Below the pieces are notes generated by a model. The model did no database searches. It was given only the letters and a program-made list of their open reading frames with translations, and had not been told where the DNA came from. From a virus, in the IMG/VR virus record IMGVR_UViG_3300017710_000032, positions 1-31,322 of that record: a DNA stretch of 31,322 nucleotides; one strand, given 5' to 3'. A program made the translations under genes and the position numbers. The stretch's first letter is position 1. Every line of letters begins with the position of its first letter. Below are positions 1 to 6,266 of the stretch, piece after piece.

Positions 1-1214
1 AATCTATCACTTTGGGCTTCAGCAAGTTCACCTACTGACTTACCGTCTTTTTCTACTATACGGTAACGTCCGTGAACTATTCTATTACCTAAAGAACCTA
101 CGTCTTGATCAAGGTTGGCTTGTGGTCCTTGCCCTACTCTAGTGTGCATAGGGGAATACTCGTCATTGAATAATGGTTCGTCGCCGTACTTACTACCGAA
201 TGCTCGTAGATTAAGTTCTCCGTACTTACTAGGTGTTTCTGCACTGAGCGGATAATTTTCTCCAGTTTTCAACATGTAAATTTGGTTACGACCTTCAGAG
301 TCTTTAAAAGGAAAGTCTTCATCAAAACCTTTAATTTCTGGGTCTATTTTGCGTATAAAGGGCGTACCGTCACTATAACGTAGCCCTTCTGGTTGTTCAG
401 CAAGAGAAGGTTCTACTTCAAACTGTGTGTGGCTTTCTTTAAACCTCATTTTGTTCTTTTGTATTTCCGCTTGTAGTTCTGCAGGACTAGCTTTACCTTT
501 AGCTAAAAATTCTTTACTGACAAAATTTTCAAACTGTCGTTTTACTTTAGGGTTAGTTAGTTTTTTGTTGTCTGGGTTATTATGATACTTAGACATTCTA
601 TTGATCATTTCTTCTATAGGGTAGGGTTTATTAAAGTCGAAGCCTGGAGCCTTGACTACTGCTTCTTCTGCTAAAGACATTACGGGAGGTGCATAACCAC
701 CTTGTCTTGGACCCAGCTTCATATCTACTTGATAGTCTGACGGTCCAACGTTAGGGCTAATAGGCGGACCACCCACCATGTCCTCATCTATAGGTTTTGC
801 TGCTCGTGTGCCTCTACCTAATATTCTTGTTACGTCGCCTGCTAAACCTGCTGCCTTACCCACTACAGGAATCATACTCATAGCGTTAAGCCCACTAATT
901 AAATAGTTACCTGCTGCGTCGAGTTTTCTACCTTCTTTTCTAGCTGTATCGCCACGTTCTTTAAATTCTGGTATTTCATATGTAGCCAATGCTTCGCCAG
1001 TGACAGGTGCCACGCCATAAAGTAATTGATCCATAATAGGTAGTTTTTCAAAACCTTCTTTATAGGCTTTATCTAAATCTCCCTCTGCTATACCTTGAGT
1101 TAAAGTGTCTCGTGCTGTTTGTGCACCTAGTTGTTTTTGATAGTCTTCAAATTTAGGACGCATACCAAAAGGCAAGTCGCCGAATAGTCTAAGATATTCT
1201 TGGTATTCATCCAT
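1..1214 (-). CDS. Partial phage protein, possibly virion-associated (C-terminus off the left edge)
   Basis: The frame is open from the ATG at 1214 to the window edge, 404 codons with no stop, so the C-terminus is missing. The start overlaps the stop of the upstream nuclease gene (ATGGATGA arrangement), which supports it. The N-terminus begins MDEYQEYLRLFGDLPFG. A short Gly/Ala/Val-rich, weakly hydrophobic stretch lies at about residues 90-120 (SMIPVVGKAAGLAGDV), and the rest is polar and Pro/Lys-rich. I recognise no enzymatic motif. Hydrophobic patches of this type occur in phage internal virion proteins, but that assignment is inference only. Confidence 0.75.
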   Translation of the reverse strand, partial: MDEYQEYLRLFGDLPFGMRPKFEDYQKQLGAQTARDTLTQGIAEGDLDKAYKEGFEKLPIMDQLLYGVAPVTGEALATYEIPEFKERGDTARKEGRKLDAAGNYLISGLNAMSMIPVVGKAAGLAGDVTRILGRGTRAAKPIDEDMVGGPPISPNVGPSDYQVDMKLGPRQGGYAPPVMSLAEEAVVKAPGFDFNKPYPIEEMINRMSKYHNNPDNKKLTNPKVKRQFENFVSKEFLAKGKASPAELQAEIQKNKMRFKESHTQFEVEPSLAEQPEGLRYSDGTPFIRKIDPEIKGFDEDFPFKDSEGRNQIYMLKTGENYPLSAETPSKYGELNLRAFGSKYGDEPLFNDEYSPMHTRVGQGPQANLDQDVGSLGNRIVHGRYRIVEKDGKSVGELAEAQSDR

Positions 1215-1548
1215 CTTGTTTGTGTAAGTTTATAAAGTATTCTGCGTCAACTAAAGCTAACGGTTTACTTTTGTTTCTTTTTATTATAACTAGACTTTCT
1301 ACGTTTGGGCTAGTGTTACTTGAACATTGCTCGTAGGCTTTCCACACGTTGACGGCTTCTTGGTTTTTACACTCCACACTATAAGGAAATAGTTTTTTAG
1401 TTTGTACGCCCATAATGAGGTCTTCACCACTACTGCCCATGGGTCGTGATTCTATGTCCTCTGGGTCCACGGACAATAGTTCTATGAGCTTAGTCCGTAC
1501 CCATTGTTGTAGGCGACGACCTTTAGCTTTAGCTGAGCTAGTTTTTAT
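1207..1548 (-). CDS. PD-(D/E)XK-type nuclease-like phage protein, probable ATA start
   Basis: The protein has the pattern of a small phage PD-(D/E)XK endonuclease: an N-terminal basic segment (KTSSAKAKGRRLQQWVR), then SSGEDLIMG with the metal-binding Asp, and FPYSVECKNQE with the E-x-K pair. An in-frame TTG at 1476 would remove the basic N-terminus that I recall as conserved in this family. Upstream of 1476 the frame stays open but has no ATG, GTG or TTG. The best position is an ATA at 1548 that overlaps the TAA stop of the preceding gene exactly where an ATGA overlap would be expected, with GAGGG about 8 nt upstream. Function as a nuclease is inferred from motifs; the start is uncertain. Confidence 0.7.
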   Translation of the reverse strand: MKTSSAKAKGRRLQQWVRTKLIELLSVDPEDIESRPMGSSGEDLIMGVQTKKLFPYSVECKNQEAVNVWKAYEQCSSNTSPNVESLVIIKRNKSKPLALVDAEYFINLHKQDG

Positions 1549-1679
1549 TTGCCTTGCCCTCTGTATTTTTTACGTCGTTGATTTTTATTGGTGCCTGCTC
1601 CGTGGCTCATGCGTGAGTTACCTATAGATGTCTTCTTTTTGACATGCTCTATTCTTTCTTTTGACCACTGTTTAGGCAT
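1545..1679 (-). CDS. Small, very basic phage protein (44 aa)
   Basis: A 44-codon frame starting with ATG at 1679 and ending with TAA at 1545. It is strongly basic: it begins MPKQWSKERIEHVKKKTS and ends KKYRGQGK. Small proteins of this kind directly before a PD-(D/E)XK nuclease are familiar to me from marine phages; no function is known to me. It overlaps the preceding gene by 8 nt and its stop overlaps the likely start of the nuclease gene, so the three genes look translationally coupled. Such charge suggests nucleic-acid binding, but this is inference. Confidence 0.7.
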   Translation of the reverse strand: MPKQWSKERIEHVKKKTSIGNSRMSHGAGTNKNQRRKKYRGQGK

Positions 1680-2016
1680 TACGGTTTAGTTTAAACTCTT
1701 TACGAGCATTAGCCAAGTGTTCTCTATTTTGCATAATTAACACAGGGACCACGGTCGAGTTGCCACCTTCATCAGGATGTGACCAAAACCACTCTGCTTC
1801 AGGGTACTCATCTGCTAGTTCGTGTGCCGTGGACTCTAGGACTTTGCGACACACCGTGCTATGAACTTTGAATAAAATAGCAGGATACTTGTCTAGTTCG
1901 CTATATAACTCACGTACTAAAGGCTCTGAATAATGTAGTATGGGTATTTCTCCGTTGTCAAAGTGCTTTAGACTAAAAGGGCAAACCTCAGTTATTGATT
2001 TCAAATAGTCTCTCAT
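1672..2016 (-). CDS. Hypothetical protein (114 aa)
   Basis: A 114-aa soluble protein beginning MRDYLKSITEVCPFSLKHF. It contains an aromatic-rich segment (AEWFWSHPDEGG) near residue 75 and ends in a basic tail (ARKEFKLNRNA). I do not recognise the family. Unlike most genes here, the ATG at 2016 has no Shine-Dalgarno sequence; instead a near-perfect A/T hairpin (2019-2047) lies immediately upstream. It is the first gene of a leftward unit of four overlapping genes running to the window edge. Confidence 0.65.
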   Translation of the reverse strand: MRDYLKSITEVCPFSLKHFDNGEIPILHYSEPLVRELYSELDKYPAILFKVHSTVCRKVLESTAHELADEYPEAEWFWSHPDEGGNSTVVPVLIMQNREHLANARKEFKLNRNA

Positions 2017-2295
2017 AGCTAAAAAATTTTGCAGTAAAAATTTTTAGTAGGAGTCCCTTTCCGCGTCATACTCAGTATTTTATAGTGACTGACCTAAAAG
2101 TAAAGTTTATAGTAAATGGCTCCTCTGATTATTGACGCAGGCGTTACGCTATGCATATCTGCTATAAAGGGGGGTGGGGGGTGGCACAGCGGACTACTGG
2201 AGGACTGTTGATCTGTGACAGCTGTTACGTCTGTTATAGCTGTGCGTCTGTCTTTTCTGCGTCTGTCTGTCTGTCTGTTTTGTCTTAGTTTGTAT

Positions 2296-2327
2296 CCGCC
2301 GAAGGCGGCAGATCTCGCCGTAGGCGA
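2296..2327. repeat. Two GC-rich triloop hairpins (CCGCC-GAA-GGCGG; TCGCC-GTA-GGCGA)
   Basis: Two adjacent perfect 5-bp inverted repeats with 3-nt loops, at 2296-2308 and 2315-2327. Both belong to the same family as three longer hairpins at 3044-3152, all built around CGCC-(GAA/GTA/GTCA)-GGCG. The C(GAA)G closure is the one known to give unusually stable DNA mini-hairpins. Confidence 0.7.
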
Positions 2328-2329
2328 CG

Positions 2330-2419
2330 GTCGTAACCGCTCGGGTTACGGGCGTAGTAAGTACTTACTAACCTAAAGTAAGTACTTACTTACGTATAAA
2401 AGTCGTAACCGCTCGGGTT
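2330..2419. repeat. 18-bp direct repeat with hairpin potential
   Basis: The 18-mer GTCGTAACCGCTCGGGTT occurs at 2330-2347 and 2402-2419. The first copy continues into a perfect 7-bp stem (CGTAACC/GGTTACG around GCTCG, 2332-2350); the second keeps only the inner AACC/GGTT pairing. The copies flank the two palindromes at 2355-2391, giving a symmetric array. Confidence 0.7.
2355..2391. repeat. Pair of 16-bp perfect palindromes around AGTAAGTACTTACT
   Basis: The perfect palindrome AGTAAGTACTTACT occurs twice (2356-2369 and 2377-2390), each extended by one matching base pair on each side, with 5 nt between the two 16-mers. Paired palindromes of this size in a non-coding region suggest binding sites for a dimeric protein or an origin-type iteron pair; function is inferred only. 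Confidence 0.7.
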
Positions 2420-2555
2420 TAAAGGGCGTTAAAATTAGTACGTTTATTTTAGTATATAACGGTTATAAGCCTTTATATTTAGTATAATTACCTTAGTTAT
2501 TAAATAAAGGGCGTTTTTTAACTACTTTTTTAACTAGCCCTAAAGGTAAAATAAT

Positions 2556-2870
2556 ATGACTAAAACTAATACTAAAAAAGCTACTACTAGCGTTACTACT
2601 AACGTTACTAGTAATACGGTTATTACTAAAGATAATATAGGTACTATTAACCCTATATTAACTTTTAATAATAAAGGGCGTTTAGCTAACGCTAATAGTA
2701 AAAGGGCTAATAGCGTTAACGGTAAAACCTATAAAGACGCGTTAGCGTTTTACGGTAGCGTTAAAGCGTTAAACCCTAATAACCCTAAGTTAAAACCGTT
2801 AAGGGCTTTAACTTACGATATATTTAAAGTTAAAAGCCTAAGCGTACCTAAAGGCTATACGCTAGGCTAA
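2556..2870 (+). CDS. Small Lys/Thr-rich phage protein, paralogue family, unusual composition (104 aa)
   Basis: One of only two supported longer genes on the plus strand. AAAGG lies 9 nt before the ATG and a strong terminator follows, so it is a single-gene unit. The N-terminus is rich in Thr, Asn and Lys (MTKTNTKKATTSV). The C-terminal half matches two other small proteins here: SVNGKTYKDALAFY, then LTYDIFKVKSL. No Cys, His, Gln, Trp or Glu and no internal Met occur, because the DNA contains no CA and only one TG. That composition differs sharply from its neighbours. Function unknown; an abundant nucleic-acid-binding protein is one guess. Confidence 0.7.
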   Translation: MTKTNTKKATTSVTTNVTSNTVITKDNIGTINPILTFNNKGRLANANSKRANSVNGKTYKDALAFYGSVKALNPNNPKLKPLRALTYDIFKVKSLSVPKGYTLG

Positions 2871-2881
2871 TAACCTAACCT

Positions 2882-2910
2882 AAAGGGCTAGTTTAACTAG
2901 CCCTTTTTTT
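2882..2910 (+). terminator. Rho-independent terminator after the 2556-2870 gene
   Basis: Perfect 7-bp stem GGGCTAG (2885-2891) / CTAGCCC (2897-2903) with loop TTTAA and a following run of seven T. Three A before the stem pair with the T-run, so it could work in both directions. Confidence 0.85.
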
Positions 2911-3002
2911 ACGCCTAAAATAAATTTTAAGATTTTAATCATATATACAGGGATCGTGATCCTAGGGCGACTGACCTGCTTCCTGGAATCTGGGCTTCCC
3001 GA

Positions 3003-3039
3003 GATCTGTGAGGTCCTTGCTTCCTGGGATCTGTGAGGT
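3003..3039. repeat. 12-bp direct repeat GATCTGTGAGGT
   Basis: Identical copies at 3003-3014 and 3028-3039. They lie in a longer stretch of related units (2975-3125) containing GCTTCCTGG, GGCTCCTGG and GTTCCTGG, so the segment looks built from degenerate tandem pieces. No gene is seen here. Confidence 0.6.
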
Positions 3040-3043
3040 GTGT

Positions 3044-3152
3044 CCGTCGCCGTAGGCGACGGCTCCTGGATCTTGGTGCGTCGCCGTCAGGCGACGCTCC
3101 TGGTTCCTGGTGTCTGGTTCCTGTCTTCTGTTGTCGTCGCCGAAGGCGACGA
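3044..3152. repeat. Three GC-rich hairpins of the CGCC-loop-GGCG family
   Basis: Perfect 8-bp stems: CCGTCGCC/GGCGACGG with loop GTA (3044-3062), GCGTCGCC/GGCGACGC with loop GTCA (3078-3097), and TCGTCGCC/GGCGACGA with loop GAA (3134-3152). The cores match the two hairpins at 2296-2327, while the outer base pairs change on both arms together, as in REP-like palindromic elements. Confidence 0.75.
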
Positions 3153-3166
3153 TCGCGATCGCGATC
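3151..3166. repeat. 16-bp palindrome with three GATC sites
   Basis: GATCGCGATCGCGATC is a perfect palindrome carrying three GATC sites. It contains the octamer GCGATCGC, which is the cyanobacterial HIP1 element, but a single copy says nothing about the host. Confidence 0.6.
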
Positions 3167-3176
3167 TAATGGTCAG

Positions 3177-3206
3177 GAATAAAAAGAGGGGAGCCGAAGC
3201 TCCCCT
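3177..3206 (-). terminator. Rho-independent terminator of the 3212-3436 gene
   Basis: On the minus strand an 8-bp stem AGGGGAGC/GCTCCCCT closes a stable TTCG tetraloop and is followed by a T-rich tract (TTTTTATT). It begins a few bases past the stop codon of the leftward gene. Confidence 0.9.
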
Positions 3207-3211
3207 GACCG

Positions 3212-3436
3212 TCAGCCTAGCTTTAAGGACTTGATTTTATTCAAGTCGTATTTTAAAGCTCGCTCCTTTAAGCCGAGCGTCTTATAGTGCTCTATAGCCT
3301 GTTCGTAGGTCATACCTTGAACGGCTTTAGCTCGTTTGACGTTGTGCTCGGCGCGAGCTTTATTAGGGACGTAGGTCAACGTTTGAGCGTTGACTTTAGG
3401 AGCTACGGATTTAGTAGCCTTTTTAGTATTAGTCAT
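3212..3436 (-). CDS. Small Lys-rich phage protein, paralogue family (74 aa)
   Basis: A 74-aa basic protein starting MTNTKKATKSVAPKVN. The second half (RAKAVQGMTYEQAIEHY, then LKYDLNKIKSL) matches the proteins at 2556-2870 and 9600-9872, and more weakly the C-terminus of 14263-14814. AGGAGG is 5 nt before the ATG. It has its own promoter (3466-3494) and its own terminator (3177-3206), so it is an isolated single-gene unit convergent with its paralogue at 2556-2870. Base composition is ordinary, unlike that paralogue. Function unknown. Confidence 0.8.
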   Translation of the reverse strand: MTNTKKATKSVAPKVNAQTLTYVPNKARAEHNVKRAKAVQGMTYEQAIEHYKTLGLKERALKYDLNKIKSLKLG

Positions 3437-3465
3437 AAAAACCTCCTTTTTAACTAACTGACTAT

Positions 3466-3494
3466 AGTATAAGCCCGATCGTATATAAAGTAAA
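3466..3494 (-). promoter_or_regulatory. Sigma70-like promoter with GATC in the spacer
   Basis: On the minus strand: -35 TTTACT, 17-nt spacer, -10 TATACT, 30 nt upstream of the start codon of the 3212-3436 gene. GATC occupies spacer positions 9-12, as in five other promoters in the window. Confidence 0.75.
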
Positions 3495-3916
3495 TAGCTC
3501 GTATAAAAAAGATTAAATTAATTTGGGATCCTGGGATCATGATCCTACCCCCTTTATACCCTTGATCTGAACCCTGGACCACGGACCGTTGTGCGTGTCA
3601 TTACGATCGTGGTGGGTGGTTTGGCAGTTTTCCTGGATCTAGGACCGTGGACTGTAGCTTTTTGTTCCCCCTCCGTCTCCCGAGGGGATCATAGTTGGTG
3701 CTATATAGGGGAACAGTGGATTCCTGATGATATCAAAAATAAGCATCGCACGTTGTTATTGGCTGTTAAGAGCCAATAGGTCGGTAATAGGTTAGGCAAT
3801 AACCTTAATAAACATCGTAGTGTCAAGGGACCACGGACCATGCACTATTGGCTTATTGGCTGTTTTCTCTACAAGATAGAAAACAATCCATGTCTCCATC
3901 GATCCCTTAATAGGCA
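3495..3916. other. Non-coding region with many hairpins
   Basis: No gene with a credible start and ribosome site. It holds a perfect 12-bp palindrome (GGATCATGATCC, about 3533-3544), a 6-bp stem CCCCTC/GAGGGG (3668-3687), an 8-bp stem TATTGGCT/AGCCAATA with 6-nt loop (3757-3778), a stem AGGTTA/TAACCT (about 3788-3804), and a 7-bp stem GTTTTCT/AGAAAAC (about 3863-3885). TATTGGCT recurs in tandem near 3845-3860. A GGACCACGGACC motif occurs near 3574 and 3831. Confidence 0.6.
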
Positions 3917-4135
3917 TCACTTTCGTTTTGACCTCAATAACCCTCTCATGCTGAGAGTTTTATCCCAGCGTTCTTGCATCTCTTCGTTCCAGAGTGTATC
4001 AAAGTAGTCACTGGGACACGCAGGGTGGTCTTCCTTCATAGTACTAATAAACATCTGGTAGGTATAACCTTCCCCATGTATTAGGCACTGGGCTGTAGCC
4101 TGTGCGTCAAGCATAATATCTTTTAGATTACTCAC
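3917..4135 (-). CDS. Hypothetical protein (72 aa)
   Basis: Small soluble protein beginning MSNLKDIMLDAQATAQC. That N-terminus matches the gene at 7631-7834 (MSKLKDLMLDVQCDLEL), suggesting a shared module or a duplicated start region; the rest differs. It ends in a basic tail (RGLLRSKRK). The start overlaps the stop of the previous gene by 4 nt, making it the last of three coupled genes behind the promoter at 4688-4716. Function unknown. Confidence 0.7.
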   Translation of the reverse strand: MSNLKDIMLDAQATAQCLIHGEGYTYQMFISTMKEDHPACPSDYFDTLWNEEMQERWDKTLSMRGLLRSKRK

Positions 4136-4419
4136 ATTTCCTCCTCTAGCATTAATTTAAACATATGGTACACTAACTCATAAAGTTCTAAATCAGTAAA
4201 GCGTTTAGGAATTTTAAACCCTCCCGCATTAAAAGCAGCACCAGAAGTTTCAAAGTAAGTATTCTCTTCGTCGTACATAAAAGTAGTATAAAGACCTTCA
4301 CTAATTTTAAGTTTATTAGGGTGATCAAACATCATTTGTAGAGTAACACCTTCTGGTATTTCAGATTCCACAGCAGGGTAGTGAGTAGCCCAGTCGTCAT
4401 AGTTATTAATTACTTTCAT
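4132..4419 (-). CDS. Hypothetical protein (95 aa)
   Basis: Acidic 95-aa protein beginning MKVINNYDDWATHYPAVES and ending with a charged helix (MFKLMLEEEM). A Gly-containing segment (SGAAFNAGGFKIPKRF) lies near residue 60. I recognise no family. Both ends overlap neighbours by 4 nt (ATGA), which supports it as the middle gene of a three-gene operon. Confidence 0.7.
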   Translation of the reverse strand: MKVINNYDDWATHYPAVESEIPEGVTLQMMFDHPNKLKISEGLYTTFMYDEENTYFETSGAAFNAGGFKIPKRFTDLELYELVYHMFKLMLEEEM

Positions 4420-4649
4420 AACTCACCCCTTGACTTTTTCATTAGGTATTTTTGATGTTCAGGCTTTAAGCTACCGAACACGAAACTAGGTATATTATCA
4501 ATCTGCTCAAGGTACTTGACCTTATCGTTGAATTTTACTTTTTTATAGACGTCTAAAGTAAACATATCAATGTACCAGTTTGACTCGCGTCCGTCTTTGA
4601 AAAATCCCTTAGGGTAAGGGATATTAATTAAAGTATCTAATCGTTCCAT
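4416..4649 (-). CDS. Hypothetical protein (77 aa)
   Basis: First gene of a three-gene leftward operon, beginning MERLDTLINIPYPKGFFKDG. GGAGG is placed 8 nt before the ATG, and a GATC-type promoter (4688-4716) lies just upstream. The protein is lysine- and aromatic-rich without a recognised domain. Confidence 0.7.
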   Translation of the reverse strand: MERLDTLINIPYPKGFFKDGRESNWYIDMFTLDVYKKVKFNDKVKYLEQIDNIPSFVFGSLKPEHQKYLMKKSRGEL

Positions 4650-4687
4650 AGTTAGTTCCTCCTTGTTTATATTTAACTATTAAATAT

Positions 4688-4716
4688 ATAATAGCCCTGA
4701 TCCCTATGATGGTTAA
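4688..4716 (-). promoter_or_regulatory. GATC-spacer promoter of the 4649-3917 operon
   Basis: Minus strand: -35 TTAACC, 17-nt spacer with GATC at positions 9-12, -10 TATTAT. The extended block CTTAACCATCATA is shared with the promoters at 6748 and 7582, and nearly with 8358. The sequence upstream of the -35 (TGAACTAGC) contains the stop codon of the dehydrogenase gene. Confidence 0.75.
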
Positions 4717-4722
4717 GCTAGT

Positions 4723-5556
4723 TCAGGTATGATAGTTAATATTATTACGACGCTCTCTTTCGTCAGGAGCGTACAACCGTCGGTACTTATTATTGATACG
4801 GTCCACGAACCTTAGTAAACTGAACTTTTTCTTACTAAAGTGAAACAAAGCATTCACGTCCTTAGGAAGACACGCACCACCGTACCCTCTTTTACGCCCA
4901 CCGTCACCTACCTTAGTATGACCCTCACCTATACGCTTATCACTAGTTACGGTATCTACTATTATTTGATAGTCGGCACCACAGCGATTAGCTAAGTCAT
5001 ACAGTTGATTAAAGAAGGTAACTTTGGTCGCTAGAAAAGCATTTGTTGCGTATTTAACTAGGCTCGCTTCTTGTTTAGTCATAACGACAAAGTCTTTATG
5101 TCGTAAGTTTGACTGCTCACGGTAGAGTTTCATAACTCCACTACAGGCTGCAGGTTCTCCACCCAGTATATGATATTCAGCGTTAATAAAATCTTCCTCA
5201 GCGTTAGCTTCCGTTAAGAACTCAGGGTTATAAACCACTCTAGAACTAGTGGGTATTAGACCAGGAGTAACGGTTGACTTAATAATAACGATGGCATCAG
5301 TATTACGCAGTATATCGTCTGTACATTTTTGTACGATACGTGCGTCTATTTCACCAGAGTCAAGCGAAGGAGTGGGTACACATACGAATACGAAATCAAT
5401 AAACGCATCAGATGCACGGTTTTTATCATAGAGTAGGCTAATGTCGTTGCCTAGTATGGGGTCCACGGACCAAACTCTACCTCTATAGGGATGGAAAGCA
5501 TTTGCCACTGCCTGCCCAACAAAGCCAAAACCTAATATGCCGATGTTATAACTCAT
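4723..5556 (-). CDS. UDP-glucose/GDP-mannose dehydrogenase-like protein (277 aa, short)
   Basis: Rossmann-fold nucleotide-sugar dehydrogenase, normally oxidising UDP-sugars to uronic acids with two NAD+. Seen: N-terminal dinucleotide motif GILGFGFVGQA, FVCVPTP, KSTVTPG, the substrate-loop motif NPEFLTEANA near residue 133, a central helical region, and the catalytic-Cys motif GYGGACLPKDV near residue 227. The protein ends shortly after this motif, so the C-terminal UDP-sugar-binding domain of the roughly 400-residue bacterial enzymes is missing. It starts in an ATGA overlap with the gene upstream. In a phage with a glycosyltransferase (20534-21331) it could help supply a sugar donor; that link is inference. 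Confidence 0.85.
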   Translation of the reverse strand: MSYNIGILGFGFVGQAVANAFHPYRGRVWSVDPILGNDISLLYDKNRASDAFIDFVFVCVPTPSLDSGEIDARIVQKCTDDILRNTDAIVIIKSTVTPGLIPTSSRVVYNPEFLTEANAEEDFINAEYHILGGEPAACSGVMKLYREQSNLRHKDFVVMTKQEASLVKYATNAFLATKVTFFNQLYDLANRCGADYQIIVDTVTSDKRIGEGHTKVGDGGRKRGYGGACLPKDVNALFHFSKKKFSLLRFVDRINNKYRRLYAPDERERRNNINYHT

Positions 5557-5726
5557 TTTTTATCCATCATTTCAAATAGTGTTATTAATTCTCCCATATA
5601 TTTTGCAACTGCTTTTGTAGAGATGCCTGACAGAGTTAGCCCATGCTCATCACAAAACTCTTTTAATTGTTTATGTGTGTCTGCTGCGATATATATACAT
5701 TTATATTTTTCTTCTTCATTATACAT
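5553..5726 (-). CDS. Small hypothetical protein (57 aa)
   Basis: A 57-codon gene with AGGAG 7 nt before the ATG at 5726. It overlaps the dehydrogenase start by 4 nt (ATGA). The sequence (YIAADTHKQLKEFCDEHGLT, then a helix with KAVAKYMGEL) has a beta-strand then two-helix pattern reminiscent of ribbon-helix-helix DNA-binding proteins, which is only a suggestion. Its tight coupling to the dehydrogenase indicates joint expression. Confidence 0.7.
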   Translation of the reverse strand: MYNEEEKYKCIYIAADTHKQLKEFCDEHGLTLSGISTKAVAKYMGELITLFEMMDKK

Positions 5727-5740
5727 TTTTTTCTCCTATG

Positions 5741-6247
5741 TTATTGGTCTAAAATAAAGTCTAAATTACTCTTACCTTCATGAAGGTTAAAGAAAGGTAG
5801 CCCTAGTCTGTCTGAAATAAAGTCAAGTGCATTACCTACACCACCACTAGTGGGGTCAACTATTTCATGAACCGCAAAACCACTACAGGTTTGATAATAC
5901 TCATGATCAAGTAACGCATACACAACTCCGTCTTCCCATAAATCAAAGTGCTCACCAAAAAGTTCAAGGGCTAATTCTTTACTCAGTAGCTTACGGTGTT
6001 CAGCAGTAAGTTCAATAGCTAGGCTGGCACCAGTTTCCTCGCCATACTGGGCATATATTAAAGGTATGTCACCTTTAAAGGCTCCAGGTTCGCCACTAGC
6101 CTCAAACTTTATTAAATTTTCTTCATCAACACATAAGTCTTGAGGACGTATACTACAATATTGAAGTAAGTAAAATTCATTGTGGTGTTTATTAATAGCT
6201 TCAACCACAGGCTGAGCGTACTTAACATATGTTTTAAAATTATTCAT
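5741..6247 (-). CDS. Hypothetical protein under a putative structured leader (168 aa)
   Basis: A 168-aa acidic soluble protein, start ATG at 6247 with AGGAG 7 nt upstream. Features visible: N-terminal helix (MNNFKTYVKYAQPVVEAINK), a Glu-rich middle, and a Gly-rich SGGVGNALDF near residue 136. I recognise no family. A structured RNA element (6267-6333) lies 19 nt upstream of the start. The same element precedes the MazG-like gene at 8383-8712, so the two genes may respond to the same signal. Confidence 0.75.
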   Translation of the reverse strand: MNNFKTYVKYAQPVVEAINKHHNEFYLLQYCSIRPQDLCVDEENLIKFEASGEPGAFKGDIPLIYAQYGEETGASLAIELTAEHRKLLSKELALELFGEHFDLWEDGVVYALLDHEYYQTCSGFAVHEIVDPTSGGVGNALDFISDRLGLPFFNLHEGKSNLDFILDQ

Positions 6248-6266
6248 AATTTCTCCTAAAATTTAA

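Larger units (their letters stand above)
2017..2555. other. Non-coding, repeat-rich region
   Basis: No convincing gene in 539 nt. In order it holds: an A/T hairpin (arms 2019-2030 and 2036-2047) at the start of the leftward gene; a G-rich stretch of two G6 runs and a G2 (2169-2184) that could form a quadruplex; a TG-rich segment ending in four TCTG repeats (about 2261-2277); two GC-rich triloop hairpins (2296-2327); a repeated 18-mer (2330-2347 and 2402-2419); and two near-identical 16-bp palindromes (2355-2391). From 2311 onward CA is absent and TG is absent up to the start codon at 2556. Confidence 0.7.

Noticed and set aside
1415-1627. 70-codon plus-strand frame
   Set aside because: It is the opposite-strand shadow of the nuclease and the small basic gene, which have family support and overlapping junctions.
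3151-3166. HIP1-like octamer as evidence for a cyanobacterial host
   Set aside because: One octamer inside a local palindrome is not informative; gene content (DUF1289 and others) does not specifically support a cyanophage.
2884-3200. CRISPR array or attachment site in the repeat-rich left region
   Set aside because: Repeats are short palindromes at irregular spacing without unique spacers of constant length, and no integrase gene is present in the window.
3040-3234. 64-codon plus-strand frame
   Set aside because: It consists of the GC-rich hairpin repeats and runs into the terminator and the opposite-strand gene.
3591-3779. 62-codon plus-strand frame starting at GTG
   Set aside because: No ribosome site, a sequence unlike phage proteins, and it runs through perfect inverted repeats; treated as non-coding.
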